Assembly (NCBI GenBank): GCA_003058495.1
Contig: QBVC01000021.1
Location: 1 to 64,000 of the forward strand
Length of the DNA: 64,000 nucleotides
Direction of reading: 5' to 3'
DNA from: a gamma proteobacterium symbiont of Ctena orbiculata
Lineage (GTDB): Bacteria > Pseudomonadota > Gammaproteobacteria > Chromatiales > Chromatiaceae
How positions within the stretch are numbered: the stretch's first letter is position 1; each line of letters begins with the position of its first letter. This document shows positions 9,283-19,120 of this stretch, one piece after another. The notes under the pieces were generated by a model. It was given only the letters and a program-made list of their open reading frames with translations, was not told the DNA's origin and did no database searches. Position numbers and translations under genes: made by a program.

Positions 9283-10635
9283 ATGGCGACCCAGGGATCA
9301 CCAATGATGGGCGCGCTTGGCGGCATGGGCCGGTTGACGGAGCTGCGTCAACGCCTGCTGTTCGTTGCCGGCGCGCTGTTGGTGTTCCGTATCGGCACCT
9401 TCATCCCGGTACCGGGGGTCAACCCGGTGGCACTGGCGGCCCTTTTCGAACAGGCCCAGGGATCGATCCTGGACATGTTCAACATGTTTTCCGGCGGCGC
9501 CCTCGAGCGCGCCAGTCTGTTTGCCCTCGGCATCATGCCCTACATCTCCGCCTCGATCATCATGCAGTTGATGTCGGCGGTCATCCCCTCCCTGGAACAG
9601 CTGAAGAAGGAGGGTGAGTCGGGGCGCAGAAAGATAACCCAGTATACCCGCTACGGCACCGTCGTCCTGGCCACATTCCAAGCGGTGGGAATATCGATCG
9701 CGCTGCAGAGCCAGGTCGTGGGTGGGGAGACCATCGTTATCCATCAGGGGGTGGGCTTCGTCGTCACCGCCGCGGTGTCGCTGGTGACCGGCACCATGTT
9801 TCTGATGTGGCTGGGTGAGCAGATCACCGAGCGCGGCATCGGCAACGGCATATCGATGATCATCTTCGCCGGTATCGTCGCCGGTCTTCCGTCCGCGATT
9901 GGCGGCACCCTCGAGCTCGCCCGCACCGGGGAGCTGAATGCGATTACAATCCTGTTTCTGTTCGTGCTGGCCATCGCGGTCACCGCCTTCGTCGTCTTCG
10001 TGGAGCGCGGACAACGCCGGATCACGATCAACTACGCCAAGCGCCAGCAGGGCAGGCGCATGCTGGCGGCGCAGAGTACCCATCTGCCGCTGAAGCTGAA
10101 CATGTCGGGCGTCATCCCGCCGATCTTCGCCTCGAGCATCATCCTCTTTCCGGCGACCCTGGGGCAGTGGTTCGGCAACACCGAGGGTACCCGCTGGATC
10201 CAGGATATCTTCGCCAAGCTGTCGCCGGGCGAACCGGTCTATGTGATGGCCTATGCGGCGGCGATCATCTTTTTCTGTTTTTTCTATACCGCGCTGGTCT
10301 TCAATTCGCGGGAGACCGCTGACAATCTGAAGCGTTCAGGCGCGTTTATTCCCGGCATACGTCCGGGTGAGCAGACGGCGAAGTATATCGACGGGGTGAT
10401 GAGCAAGCTGACCTTCTGGGGTGCGATCTACATCACCCTGGTCTGCCTGCTGCCGGAGTTCCTGATCGTCGGCTGGAACGTGCCCTTCTACTTTGGCGGT
10501 ACATCGCTGTTGATCATTGTGGTGGTGGTGATGGATTTCATGGCGCAGGTACAGGCGCACCTGATGTCGCATCAATACGAGGGCCTGATGAAGAAGGCCA
10601 ACCTGAAGGGCAGCGGCGCCGGATTGTTGCGCTAG
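9283..10635 (+). CDS. secY: protein translocase subunit SecY
   Basis: SecY (450 residues) forms the channel of the Sec translocon with SecE and SecG in the inner membrane. Ten hydrophobic segments can be followed along the sequence. Typical motifs include [13 protein letters not shown] in the first periplasmic plug region, [14 protein letters not shown], and the cytoplasmic loop with [10 protein letters not shown]. Its place in the spc operon after rplO is conserved in bacteria. Confidence 0.98.
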   Translation: MATQGSPMMGALGGMGRLTELRQRLLFVAGALLVFRIGTFIPVPGVNPVALAALFEQAQGSILDMFNMFSGGALERASLFALGIMPYISASIIMQLMSAVIPSLEQLKKEGESGRRKITQYTRYGTVVLATFQAVGISIALQSQVVGGETIVIHQGVGFVVTAAVSLVTGTMFLMWLGEQITERGIGNGISMIIFAGIVAGLPSAIGGTLELARTGELNAITILFLFVLAIAVTAFVVFVERGQRRITINYAKRQQGRRMLAAQSTHLPLKLNMSGVIPPIFASSIILFPATLGQWFGNTEGTRWIQDIFAKLSPGEPVYVMAYAAAIIFFCFFYTALVFNSRETADNLKRSGAFIPGIRPGEQTAKYIDGVMSKLTFWGAIYITLVCLLPEFLIVGWNVPFYFGGTSLLIIVVVVMDFMAQVQAHLMSHQYEGLMKKANLKGSGAGLLR

Positions 10636-10678
10636 CGAGCTGCACCGGGTAGAGAACTTACTAATTGGAGTCTGAAAC

Positions 10679-10792
10679 ATGAAAGTGCGTGCATCGGTTA
10701 AGAAGATCTGCAGGAATTGCAAGATTGTGCGCCGCAACGGCGTTGTCAGAGTGATCTGTAAAGAGGGGCGCCACAAGCAGCGCCAGGGTTGA
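10679..10792 (+). CDS. rpmJ: 50S ribosomal protein L36, zinc-binding form
   Basis: This 37-residue protein starts [19 protein letters not shown] and ends GRHKQRQG. Cys11, Cys14, Cys27 and His32 form the zinc site, so it is the C-plus form that is sensitive to zinc starvation. It lies between secY and rpsM as in other alpha/spc junctions, with TTGGAG upstream as ribosome binding site. Confidence 0.96.
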   Translation: MKVRASVKKICRNCKIVRRNGVVRVICKEGRHKQRQG

Positions 10793-10820
10793 TCCGTTCA
10801 GGATCAAGTGTTGCATCCGC

Positions 10821-10849
10821 TTGCTAGAGGCGGTTGTGTAGAGTAATAT
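10821..10849 (+). promoter_or_regulatory. probable alpha-operon promoter
   Basis: TTGCTA at 10821-10826 and TAATAT at 10844-10849 are 17 bases apart, a fair sigma-70 promoter. A short leader of about 45 bases would precede rpsM. In E. coli, S4 represses this operon by binding the leader; I cannot show the pseudoknot here. Confidence 0.45.
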
Positions 10850-10899
10850 TGCGCGTTTACCTTCGGCGAACTGCCGGGGTTTGTTCAGGAGATTTAGAG

Positions 10900-11256
10900 A
10901 TGGCTCGAATTGCAGGGGTCAACATTCCAGACCGAAAACATGCGGTCATTGCGCTGACATCGATCTACGGGATCGGGCGCTCCCGTGCCGGTGAAATCTG
11001 TAAGGAGGCCGGCATCGAGCCGAACGCCAAGATACAGGAGCTGAGCGAGGAGCAGGTGGACAGCATTCGTTCCATCGTCTCCCGCTATACGGTTGAGGGC
11101 GATCTGCGCCGCGAAATTTCCATGAACATCAAGCGACTGATGGACCTGGGTTGCAATCGCGGGATTCGACACCGCCGCGGACTGCCGCTGCGTGGGCAGC
11201 GCACGCGCACCAATGCCAGAACCCGTAAGGGTCCGCGCCGTCCGATCAAGCGTTAA
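10900..11256 (+). CDS. rpsM: 30S ribosomal protein S13
   Basis: S13 (118 residues, same as E. coli) starts [19 protein letters not shown] and ends [20 protein letters not shown], the basic tail that reaches the P-site tRNA. The ATG at 10900 is chosen over longer in-frame starts because it follows CAGGAG with good spacing and matches the family N-terminus. Confidence 0.98.
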   Translation: MARIAGVNIPDRKHAVIALTSIYGIGRSRAGEICKEAGIEPNAKIQELSEEQVDSIRSIVSRYTVEGDLRREISMNIKRLMDLGCNRGIRHRRGLPLRGQRTRTNARTRKGPRRPIKR

Positions 11257-11287
11257 TCAATCATAGACGAATCTTTAGGTACAGAAG

Positions 11288-11677
11288 ATGGCAAAACCTA
11301 GTATCCGTGGTAAGAAAAAGGTAAAGAAGAGCGTGACCGACGGGGTCGCCCATATTCATGCCTCTTTCAACAACACAATCATCACCATCAGTGATCGCCA
11401 GGGCAATGCGCTGGCCTGGGCAACCGCCGGTGGATCCGGATTCCGCGGTTCCAGGAAGAGTACGCCTTTTGCCGCCCAGGTTGCCGCTGACCGTGTGGGA
11501 CAGATGGTCAAGGAGTTCGGCGTCAAGAATCTCGATGTCAACGTCAAGGGTCCGGGACCCGGTCGTGAATCCGCGGTTCGATCACTGAACAACGCGGGAT
11601 TCAAGATCACCAGCATCTCTGATGTCACCCCAATACCGCACAATGGCTGCCGTCCGCCCAAGAAGCGCCGCGTCTAA
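11288..11677 (+). CDS. rpsK: 30S ribosomal protein S11
   Basis: S11 (129 residues) forms part of the 30S platform. It has [38 protein letters not shown] and the C-terminal [18 protein letters not shown], all characteristic. It follows rpsM by 31 bases in the alpha operon. Confidence 0.98.
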   Translation: MAKPSIRGKKKVKKSVTDGVAHIHASFNNTIITISDRQGNALAWATAGGSGFRGSRKSTPFAAQVAADRVGQMVKEFGVKNLDVNVKGPGPGRESAVRSLNNAGFKITSISDVTPIPHNGCRPPKKRRV

Positions 11678-11696
11678 TTACTGGAGTTATTGAAAC

Positions 11697-12317
11697 ATGG
11701 CAAGGTACATCGGACCCAAATGCAAACTGAGCCGCAGGGAAGGCACCGACCTTTTCCTGAAGAGTCGCGTACGCTCACTCGATTCCAAATGCAACATGGA
11801 GAAGGTGCCCGGGCAGATGGGCGATCGCCGCCGCCGGGTGTCGGATTACGGCCTGCAGCTGCGCGAGAAGCAGAAGGTTCGCCGTATCTACGGGATTATG
11901 GAAAAACAGTTCCGCAACTACTACAAAGCCGCGGCCCAGAATAAAGGCGCAACCGGTGAAAACCTGCTGCAACTGCTTGAGACACGGCTCGACAACATCG
12001 TCTATCGCATGGGTTTCGGCTCCACCCGCGCCGAAGCGCGTCAACTCGTGAGCCACAAGGCGATAGAGGTCAATGGAAAGATTGTCAACGTGCCCTCATT
12101 CAAGGTCTCCGCAGAGGATGAAGTCTCGATTAGGGAAAAGGCAAAGAAACAGTTAAGGATACAGGGTGCCCTCGAACTGCAAGGCCAGTTCGGTTTTGTC
12201 GATTGGGTTGAGGTTGATCCGAAGGCGATGAAAGGCAAGCTGAAGCGCGTACCCGACCGTTCTGATTTATCTGCCGAGATTAATGAGCAACTGGTCGTCG
12301 AGCTCTACTCCAAGTAA
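11697..12317 (+). CDS. rpsD: 30S ribosomal protein S4
   Basis: S4 (206 residues) initiates 30S assembly and in enterics autoregulates the alpha operon. The start [19 protein letters not shown] and the S4 RNA-binding domain ([20 protein letters not shown], then [18 protein letters not shown]) are clear. The N-terminal zinc-cysteine cluster of some S4 proteins is absent, as in E. coli. Confidence 0.98.
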   Translation: MARYIGPKCKLSRREGTDLFLKSRVRSLDSKCNMEKVPGQMGDRRRRVSDYGLQLREKQKVRRIYGIMEKQFRNYYKAAAQNKGATGENLLQLLETRLDNIVYRMGFGSTRAEARQLVSHKAIEVNGKIVNVPSFKVSAEDEVSIREKAKKQLRIQGALELQGQFGFVDWVEVDPKAMKGKLKRVPDRSDLSAEINEQLVVELYSK

Positions 12318-12337
12318 GCCTTGACGAGGGAATATAC

Positions 12338-13336
12338 ATGACCGATAGCGTTACGGAATTTCTCAAGCCCCGGATAGTAAACGTTCAACCCATCACCGCA
12401 ACACGTGCGAAAGTGACCCTTGAGCCGTTGGAGCGTGGATTTGGCCATACCCTGGGGAATGCGTTGAGACGTATTCTTCTTTCATCCATGCCCGGCAGTG
12501 CGATTACCGAGGTCGAGATCTCCGATGTGCTGCATGAATACACCACCATAGAGGGCGTCCAGGAGGACGTGCTCGATGTGCTGCTCAACCTGAAGCAGGT
12601 TGCGATCATCATGCACACCAGGGACGAAGCGACCCTGAAGCTGCAGAAGAAGGGTCCCGGCCAGGTGCTGGCCAGTGACATCACCCTGGACCACGATGTG
12701 GAGATCGCCAATCCCGACATGGTCATCGCCACGTTGACCAAGTCGGGTGAGATCAACATGACGCTGAACGTGCGCCGGGGTCGTGGCTACCAGCCGGCGG
12801 CTGCCCGCCTGGGCAGCGCGGGTGATGAGCGGCCGATCGGGATGTTGCAGGTTGACGCGCTGTTCAGCCCGATCAGGGAAGTGGCCTACAGTGTCGAGGC
12901 GGCCCGTGTGGAGCAGAATACCGGACTTGACCGCCTGGTGATCGAGCTGGAGACCAACGGAACCATCGATCCGGAGGAGGCGATCCGGCGCTCGGCCAGC
13001 ATCCTGCGCGATCAGCTTTCGGTGTTTGTCGATCTGGAAGCGGAAGCGGCGGAGTCTGTCTCTGAACCCGAAGAACCCGCGATCGATCCCATTCTGCTGC
13101 GCCCGGTGGACGATCTGGAACTGACCGTACGTTCGGCGAACTGCCTGAAGGCGGAGAATATCTTCCTCATCGGCGATCTGATTCAGCGCACCGAGGTGGA
13201 GCTGTTGAAGACACCGAACCTGGGCAAGAAGTCGCTGACAGAGATAAAGGACGTGCTCGCCCGCCGCGGCCTCTCGCTCGGCATGCGCCTCGAACATTGG
13301 CCGCCGGAGAATATCGAGGAGCAGCTGACCCACTGA
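12338..13336 (+). CDS. rpoA: RNA polymerase alpha subunit
   Basis: Alpha (332 residues) starts polymerase assembly as a dimer and contacts activators and UP elements. The N-terminal domain (residues about 1-235) has [20 protein letters not shown]; an acidic linker rich in Glu follows; the C-terminal domain (about 250-332) has [19 protein letters not shown] and [14 protein letters not shown]. It sits between rpsD and rplQ as usual. Confidence 0.98.
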   Translation: MTDSVTEFLKPRIVNVQPITATRAKVTLEPLERGFGHTLGNALRRILLSSMPGSAITEVEISDVLHEYTTIEGVQEDVLDVLLNLKQVAIIMHTRDEATLKLQKKGPGQVLASDITLDHDVEIANPDMVIATLTKSGEINMTLNVRRGRGYQPAAARLGSAGDERPIGMLQVDALFSPIREVAYSVEAARVEQNTGLDRLVIELETNGTIDPEEAIRRSASILRDQLSVFVDLEAEAAESVSEPEEPAIDPILLRPVDDLELTVRSANCLKAENIFLIGDLIQRTEVELLKTPNLGKKSLTEIKDVLARRGLSLGMRLEHWPPENIEEQLTH

Positions 13337-13384
13337 GGGCGGTTGCACACCCTGTTTAACTTTTGAATTTGTGGAAGTCGAACC

Positions 13385-13789
13385 ATGCGCCATCGCAAAT
13401 CAGGACGCCAGCTGAATCGTAACAGCAGTCACCGCAATGCCATGTTCAGAAACATGACCGTGTCGCTGATCAATCATGAATTGATCAAGACAACATTGCC
13501 AAAGGCAAAAGAGCTGCGACGGGTCGCTGAACCGCTGATCACCCTCTCCAAGACCGATAACGTGGCAAAGCGCCGGTTGGCATTCGCCCGCCTGCGGGAC
13601 AAGGCGGCGGTGGGCAAACTCTTTGCCGAGTTGGGACCGCGCTACCAGGAGCGGCCCGGCGGCTACCTGCGTATCATGAAGTGCGGCTATCGTCCCGGAG
13701 ATCAGGCACCGATGGCCTACGTGGAGTTGGTGGATCGGCCGGTACCTGAAGAGCCGGAAGAGGTCGAAAGCGAAACAGAGGCGGAATAA
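13385..13789 (+). CDS. rplQ: 50S ribosomal protein L17
   Basis: L17 (134 residues) starts [20 protein letters not shown] and has [20 protein letters not shown]. The tail is acidic ([13 protein letters not shown]), slightly longer than in E. coli. It is the last gene of the ribosomal block and is followed by a strong terminator. Confidence 0.97.
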   Translation: MRHRKSGRQLNRNSSHRNAMFRNMTVSLINHELIKTTLPKAKELRRVAEPLITLSKTDNVAKRRLAFARLRDKAAVGKLFAELGPRYQERPGGYLRIMKCGYRPGDQAPMAYVELVDRPVPEEPEEVESETEAE

Positions 13790-13816
13790 GCCCAAACCGG
13801 TTAGCTGAAAAGGATC

Positions 13817-13852
13817 AAAAAAACCCACATCTTCCGATGTGGGTTTTTTTAT
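13817..13852 (+). terminator. terminator of the alpha operon
   Basis: AAACCCACATC and GATGTGGGTTT flank a TTCC tetraloop, giving a stem of at least 11 bp followed by a run of seven T. The A-run before the stem makes it work on both strands. It ends the ribosomal gene block. Confidence 0.93.
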
Positions 13853-14055
13853 GCTTTTCGGTATGTGTTATACGATCGAATAATTGAATTGTGGGTGCCG
13901 GAGATTTGCATATTGCCTGAATTCTGATTGTTTATCACCAATATGACAGGGCTGATTACCATCGTGTCACTGGTATGGTGGCTACTAGGTGTTCTATAGT
14001 AAACAGATGCAAGGATCGACTGTTAACGATTTGATAAAGCAAGCATAATTACTCC

Positions 14056-15228
14056 ATGGAACCTGGATATAACCTGTATTCGACCATTCTCTTGATGGGC
14101 GCGGTTCATGGGTTATTACTTGCGCTGGCCTTGCTCAACACGCGCAGTGGGAATCTGGTGGCGCACCGTATTCTTGCGGCGTTGACCCTCGTATTCGCCA
14201 TCGACTTGTCCGACAGTTTCTTCTTGCATGCCGATTATCGCGCTGTGGGAATATGGAGTTCCGTCGTAAGCGAGTCACTGGACTTTCTGTATGGTCCGCT
14301 GATCTATTTCTATATTCGCGCACTGACGGAAGGTGAAGCATTTCGATTGATCGGTAAGCATTGGCTCCATTTTCTGCCTTTTGCCCTCAGCTACCTATTG
14401 TTCCTACCCTATTTCTTGCTCGATGCGGATCTTAAAACGGAGTTTGTCTACGGTGATGTCACTAGCGCAACGGCTGAATATGCGCCGGTTGTATTGGTTA
14501 TCGATATCGCCACACTGGTATCCATCTCATTGATCGGGGTCTATTTTACCCTTAGCATTCGTCGACTGCGCCGTCACGCTCGTGAGATCCGTGACCAGTT
14601 TTCCTACACGGAGCGCATCAATCTGAATTGGATGCGCAATCTCCTGATCGGTTTGGGCATAATATTTGCCGTTTACCTGGTGGCTGTTTTCTTTTCCGCG
14701 TCCCTCGGCCTTGACGATGAAATCGTGAATCTGCTGATGCTTCTGGTCGTCATACTGATCTATACGATGGGATACCTCGGACTGCGTCAGCCTGCTATTT
14801 TTTCACACCACAGTGACAGGGTAGACAAGGCACCCACGGGGAAGGAAACGGAAACGAAAAAGTACAGGAAATCCGTGCTTGATTCTGAAATGACAGGGAT
14901 GCTGCTCAGCGAGCTCAAGTCGTATATGGCCAGGGAGAAACCCTACCTCGACAATACACTGACCCTGCCACAGCTCTCCAGGCAACTGGATATCCCGCCT
15001 CATTATCTATCTCAGGTCATCAACGAACGGCTGAAGCAGAATTTCTTCGATTTTATCAATCGCTATCGTGTGGACGATGCCAAGCAGCATCTAGACAACC
15101 CCGAACAAGCGGGAAAAAATATCCTGGCGATCGCTCTCGATTCCGGATTCAATTCGAAATCTGCTTTTTATACAGCGTTTAAAAAACATACCGGGATGAC
15201 GCCCACTCAATTCAAACATTCGGGCTAG
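14056..15228 (+). CDS. membrane-anchored AraC-family regulator
   Basis: This 390-residue protein has about seven hydrophobic segments in residues 1-255 and an AraC-type double helix-turn-helix at the C-terminus (about 290-388; DNTLTLPQLSRQLDIPPHYL, then FFDFINRYRVDDAKQHL and the closing GFNSKSAFYTAFKKHTGMTP). Such regulators are thought to sense a signal at or in the membrane and act on nearby genes. A lipoprotein serine hydrolase lies just downstream on the same strand, a possible target. The ligand is unknown. Confidence 0.85.
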   Translation: MEPGYNLYSTILLMGAVHGLLLALALLNTRSGNLVAHRILAALTLVFAIDLSDSFFLHADYRAVGIWSSVVSESLDFLYGPLIYFYIRALTEGEAFRLIGKHWLHFLPFALSYLLFLPYFLLDADLKTEFVYGDVTSATAEYAPVVLVIDIATLVSISLIGVYFTLSIRRLRRHAREIRDQFSYTERINLNWMRNLLIGLGIIFAVYLVAVFFSASLGLDDEIVNLLMLLVVILIYTMGYLGLRQPAIFSHHSDRVDKAPTGKETETKKYRKSVLDSEMTGMLLSELKSYMAREKPYLDNTLTLPQLSRQLDIPPHYLSQVINERLKQNFFDFINRYRVDDAKQHLDNPEQAGKNILAIALDSGFNSKSAFYTAFKKHTGMTPTQFKHSG

Positions 15229-15424
15229 GGTGCAGCACAGGGGCATCTGCGCTAATAACCCGCAACCAGGATCAATATTTTTCAGAATTAGTATGTCCCG
15301 TCTTATAGGCACGGACGACCGGAACCCTCATTTGGCCCATTGTTTAGGGCAGAGAAACCGCCGGCTGCGACTGTTTTGCAGTTCCAGGGGGCGTTTCTAA
15401 ACCCAGGTCAAAGGAGATTTTGAT

Positions 15425-16732
15425 ATGAATGCCAATTTTTCATTCCAGATTATGCGGGATGCCATACTGGTGCTGCTGCTGGCGGTTGTCGTCACAGGCT
15501 GTAATTCTGATGATATTAAACTTAGTCCATCGGATGAATATTTTGCCGAAAAGGCGGATGCCGGCCTGACGGAAGTGCTGACATCGGCCACTGAGCGTGA
15601 GGATGTGAGTAATGCCGCTTTGTTGGTGGACGTCCCCTCGCGATCCTACCGTTACCGCGGCGCAAGCGGTATTGCCCATGAGGCCAGTGGCCGTGCAATG
15701 ACAGCATCCGATTCGTTTAGAATCGCCAGTACAACAAAGCCCTTCACCGCGACCATCGTATTACAGTTGATTGAGGAAGGTTATCTCTCTTTGGATACAC
15801 CCTTGCGTGATATCCTCTCCGATGCCGACATGCCGGATGAATTCAAGCTCGACGATCTGCATGTTTTGGCTGGCATCGGGCGCGGTGGTGAGATTACCGT
15901 AGAGCAGTTGCTTAACCATACCAGTGGCCTCGAGGACCATTTCTCCCTTGGCAATGACACAGACGATGGCCCCGACTTTCTCGCTTTACTCGATGCCTTA
16001 AGCGGCGGTGCGGCCGGGTATGCCAATCACCAGTGGAGTGCTGAAGAACTTTTGGCAAGCTATTTCATGAATGGCCGGGGCAACAGGCCCACAGGCTTGC
16101 CAGGTGAGCAACACTACTATAGCGATACCAATTATGTGCTGCTGGGCATGATTATCGAGAAACTGACCGGCGACAGCTACGCCAGTCAGCTTCGTTACAG
16201 GATTCTTGACCCCCTGGGCATGGCTGACAGCTACCTGGAGTGGTACGAACCCGTCTATGGTACAGCCCCTGTTGATCATCATATTCTTATGTACGGTGAT
16301 TCTGGTGATGCAGCTAACCTGAACATCATCGGCCTTGATATCAACACCTCATTCGACTGGGCTGGCGGCGGTCTGGTGTCAACGGTAGCGGATCTGAATG
16401 TCTTTATGCATGCCCTGGTCCATGGAGATCTGTTCCAGTATGAGGAAACCCTGGCGTGGATGAAAGACTGGGTGCATATCCATGATGATCTGTTCTACGG
16501 TCTTGGCCTGGAGCGGGGTAGCGTCAGAGACTATGAATATTTCGGCCACACCGGTGCCTGGGGTAGTAATATGGTCTATTTCCCTGAGCTGGATACAACC
16601 GTTGTACTCTGGATCAATCAGGCTTTCATCGACCGGAATGACTATCTGTCACGTGTTCTTGATGCGTTGGCTGAGGCTGGTAGCATCATGTCCAATGATG
16701 ATTTGGAATCGATCATAATGGGCAGTAAGTAG
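15425..16732 (+). CDS. lipoprotein serine hydrolase, beta-lactamase/DD-peptidase fold
   Basis: The 435-residue product starts with a signal peptide ending in the lipobox VTGC, so it should be a lipoprotein. The penicillin-binding-protein type active site is present: SxxK in ASTTKPFTA (residues about 97-105), YxN in YYSDTNYV, and HTGAWGS near residue 377 in the place of the KTG/HxG motif. Family members include DD-carboxypeptidases, esterases and class C beta-lactamase relatives; the substrate cannot be told from sequence. It lies 196 bases after the AraC gene. Confidence 0.82.
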   Translation: MNANFSFQIMRDAILVLLLAVVVTGCNSDDIKLSPSDEYFAEKADAGLTEVLTSATEREDVSNAALLVDVPSRSYRYRGASGIAHEASGRAMTASDSFRIASTTKPFTATIVLQLIEEGYLSLDTPLRDILSDADMPDEFKLDDLHVLAGIGRGGEITVEQLLNHTSGLEDHFSLGNDTDDGPDFLALLDALSGGAAGYANHQWSAEELLASYFMNGRGNRPTGLPGEQHYYSDTNYVLLGMIIEKLTGDSYASQLRYRILDPLGMADSYLEWYEPVYGTAPVDHHILMYGDSGDAANLNIIGLDINTSFDWAGGGLVSTVADLNVFMHALVHGDLFQYEETLAWMKDWVHIHDDLFYGLGLERGSVRDYEYFGHTGAWGSNMVYFPELDTTVVLWINQAFIDRNDYLSRVLDALAEAGSIMSNDDLESIIMGSK

Positions 16733-16889
16733 TTCAACTACTGAAGTATTTTACACTTGACTGAGTGATGAAATGACTGGTTCATGACTGATTAACCAGA
16801 CACTCATTGCTGATAATATAACCGACATATTTAAGAGTGGGTGATGAGATGGTTTTGTTCAGCCATGAGCCATGTCGCCTGGTCCAGAG

Positions 16890-17552
16890 TTAGCGTTTCA
16901 AACTCTTCAGGAGTTCGTCCAGGGCAACGCTTTGGGTGCCGATTGGATCGATTTTCTCGGTCTTTTCCACTTCGAAGATACGATGCCCGTTGATTATGCC
17001 GGAGATGTCCGAACCCGTTCCCGCCAGGTCGTGGCTGAATACCGCCAGGATGTGGAGCAGGGTGAACCAGGCAATCACCAGGTAGCAGAGGTGGTGAAGG
17101 TCATGCAGACTCAGCGTTCCCAGCATGGGCGCCTCCTTGAGCAGCATCAGGCCGCTGATGCCGCTCAGGAACATAAAGAAGAACAACGCCAGGTAGATGG
17201 GCCCCCAGAGAGGGTTGTGGCTGTACCACTTGGGTAGCGGCGCTTTGCCGAGGCTTAGGTAGAATCTCAATACCGAGCCCGCCTGAGAGAGGCGGTGCAG
17301 GTTTGGTTCGCAGGAGGTGAAATGGTCGCTGCCGGTGCCGAACAAGAGCAGATAGAGCCTCAGCAGGAGCGCCGGCAGGAAGAGTGCGCTGAGCATAAAG
17401 TGTATCTCGGCGGCACTCTGGGCCATCATGGGGGCATTGTTGATGAGCCAGCCGGTGACCAGCAGGCCGAGTGTGGAGAAACCGAGCGTCCCGTGGGCAA
17501 TCCTGAGTCTGCTGCTCCAAACCAGGACGCGAACAACATTTGATGTCTGCAT
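16890..17552 (-). CDS. cytochrome b561-type membrane protein
   Basis: This protein of about 220 residues has four to five membrane helices and histidines placed for two haems: RIAHGTLGF in helix 1, EIHFML in helix 2, and LHDLHHL and LLHILAVFSH near the end. It resembles the b-type cytochrome subunits of Ni/Fe hydrogenases and formate dehydrogenases, which pass electrons to quinone. No partner enzyme is encoded next to it. I chose the ATG at 17552; GTG and TTG codons lie directly upstream in frame. Confidence 0.75.
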   Translation of the reverse strand: MQTSNVVRVLVWSSRLRIAHGTLGFSTLGLLVTGWLINNAPMMAQSAAEIHFMLSALFLPALLLRLYLLLFGTGSDHFTSCEPNLHRLSQAGSVLRFYLSLGKAPLPKWYSHNPLWGPIYLALFFFMFLSGISGLMLLKEAPMLGTLSLHDLHHLCYLVIAWFTLLHILAVFSHDLAGTGSDISGIINGHRIFEVEKTEKIDPIGTQSVALDELLKSLKR

Positions 17553-17665
17553 CACCAACCACCGGCAAAAGCTCTATTACAGCATGCATGATCCAGCAAC
17601 GAAACGAGAATTGCCTGGAGAATTGTCATGGTCATTGAGCATCCCGGCGGGGGTCCGGATCAATC

Positions 17666-18259
17666 ATGATTAGAGTGAGGAAAACCAAGCAACAGCGCAG
17701 GACCGAGCGTGATCAGGCCATGCTCAGATACACCAAGCAGCGGCAGAGGAACCTGTTGGCGAAACCCGGGGTACACCGCTTCATCCTGGTGCTGGATCAT
17801 ATGAAGGCGGGATTCAATGTGGCGAAGATATTTCGCAGCGCCGAGGCCTTCGGCGCCCATGAGATCCAGCTGGTGAATATCGGTCCCTTCGATCCTGCGC
17901 CCGGAAAGGGTGCATTCAAGAAGGTACCGGCCCGTTTTTTCGATAGTTTTGATCAGAGCTATCGGGATCTCAGTGAACGTGGATACCGGATTGTCAGACT
18001 CGAAGGGGGTGGTAAGCAGTTACTAACCGACTTCATCATGCCCAAGCGGACAGCCTTTGTCTTGGGGCACGAGGAGTGGGGGCACAGCTTCGAGCGGAAT
18101 GACTATCCCGAGATCACCTCGGTTGCCATACCACAATTCGGAGAGGTGGAGAGTCTCAATGTATCGGTGGCGGCCTCAATCGTGATGTACGAATATGTGC
18201 GCCAACAAGGCAGCGGGGCCAGTGGTTCAATCCATGACGAATGGCCCGCCCACGATTGA
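17666..18259 (+). CDS. TrmH/SpoU-family RNA methyltransferase
   Basis: The 197-residue protein shows the three motifs of the SPOUT superfamily with its trefoil knot: motif 1 NVAKIFRSAEAFGA, motif 2 FVLGHEEWG, and motif 3 IPQFGEVESLNVSVAASIV. These enzymes transfer a methyl group from SAM to a ribose 2'-OH of tRNA or rRNA. There is no N-terminal L30e-like domain, so it is a short type; the RNA target is not evident. Confidence 0.88.
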   Translation: MIRVRKTKQQRRTERDQAMLRYTKQRQRNLLAKPGVHRFILVLDHMKAGFNVAKIFRSAEAFGAHEIQLVNIGPFDPAPGKGAFKKVPARFFDSFDQSYRDLSERGYRIVRLEGGGKQLLTDFIMPKRTAFVLGHEEWGHSFERNDYPEITSVAIPQFGEVESLNVSVAASIVMYEYVRQQGSGASGSIHDEWPAHD

Positions 18260-18281
18260 GACGGACCCCTTTTGATAGACT

Positions 18282-18312
18282 AAAACTATCGATCAGGAAA
18301 GTCGATAGTTTT
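18282..18312. terminator. inverted repeat, possible bidirectional terminator
   Basis: AAAACTATCGA and TCGATAGTTTT are perfect 11-base arms with a 9-base spacer. Short A/T runs at the two ends could end transcription from the methyltransferase gene and from the microprotein gene on the other strand, whose 3' end it overlaps. Confidence 0.5.
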
Positions 18313-18372
18313 CGCTACCAATACGGATACTGCGATGATCGCCAGCGAAACCAGCAGTAGCATCCCGGACAT
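18286..18372 (-). CDS. 28-residue single-span membrane microprotein
   Basis: The predicted product begins MSGMLLLVSLAIIAVSVLVA and ends KTIDFPDR, a single hydrophobic helix of about 17-19 residues with a short polar tail. An unusually good ribosome binding site, AGAGGAG, stands seven bases before the ATG. Its size and form resemble accessory microproteins of oxidases or transporters, but I recognise no family. It lies between the methyltransferase and histidine phosphatase genes. It could be a chance frame; the strong binding site argues against that. Confidence 0.5.
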   Translation of the reverse strand: MSGMLLLVSLAIIAVSVLVAKTIDFPDR

Positions 18373-18517
18373 ACGATTTCTCCTCTTATAGTTATTGAGT
18401 GGCTCGAGCCACCTACACCAACCTTAGGCAAGCTGTGGTCATTTTTATGTGACATATAACCTATTAATCTTAAGGCAACCTTAAAAGAGTGAGAAAACAG
18501 TCACAATCGATTCCTTC

Positions 18518-19120
18518 CTATAGCCGGGTTCGCCCGGTGAAGATCAGGGTGGGGGGGCGCTCGGTTTCGATCCGGATTCGGGTAAGCGTGGCGGTGGCGA
18601 TGGAGAGCCTGTACATGGAGCCAATGGGCGCCTGCAGGGTATGGCTGATAATCGCGCGTATGACCCCGGCATGGGCCACCATCAGCAGATGCTGGCCCCG
18701 ATAGCGCTCACAGGCGCTGTCATAGGCCTCCAGCACCCGTCTGGTGAAGTCACCGAGCGCTTCAGCCTGCTGTGGCCGGTTTTCCACCGGATCCCAGTAG
18801 AAGCGCGAGAGGATGGCGGGATCCCGGCTGCGAAGCTGATCCCCGGTCTGTCCCTCCCAATCGCCAAATCCCACCTCCTTGAGACGCTCATCAATTTCTA
18901 CATCAAGCTTGAGCTCCCGCCCCAGCGCAGCGGAAAAATCACGGCAGCGCTGCAGGGGTGAAGTGACGATGGCCTGCCAGGGGCGGTCCCCGGAGACGGC
19001 ATGCCACATCTGCTCCCAGCCCAGCTTGCTCAAGGGATCGTCGATCTGACCCCGATAGCGTCGGCCGCCCAGCGGTTCGCCGTGCCGCAGCAGATCAACG
19101 GTTGTTGCCTGTTCCACCAC
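18518..19120 (-). CDS. histidine phosphatase family protein
   Basis: The 200-residue protein begins with the RHG motif (LLRHGEP, residues 11-17) of the phosphoglycerate mutase-like superfamily, with a second catalytic histidine in MVAHAGVIRAI. VRxHG enzymes here include alpha-ribazole phosphatase (CobC) and others; the sequence YRGQIDDPLSKLGWEQ fits CobC-like proteins, but no cobalamin genes are nearby. The start is GTG directly after the ampE stop, so it is probably the last gene of the minus-strand operon. Confidence 0.82.
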   Translation of the reverse strand: MVEQATTVDLLRHGEPLGGRRYRGQIDDPLSKLGWEQMWHAVSGDRPWQAIVTSPLQRCRDFSAALGRELKLDVEIDERLKEVGFGDWEGQTGDQLRSRDPAILSRFYWDPVENRPQQAEALGDFTRRVLEAYDSACERYRGQHLLMVAHAGVIRAIISHTLQAPIGSMYRLSIATATLTRIRIETERPPTLIFTGRTRL

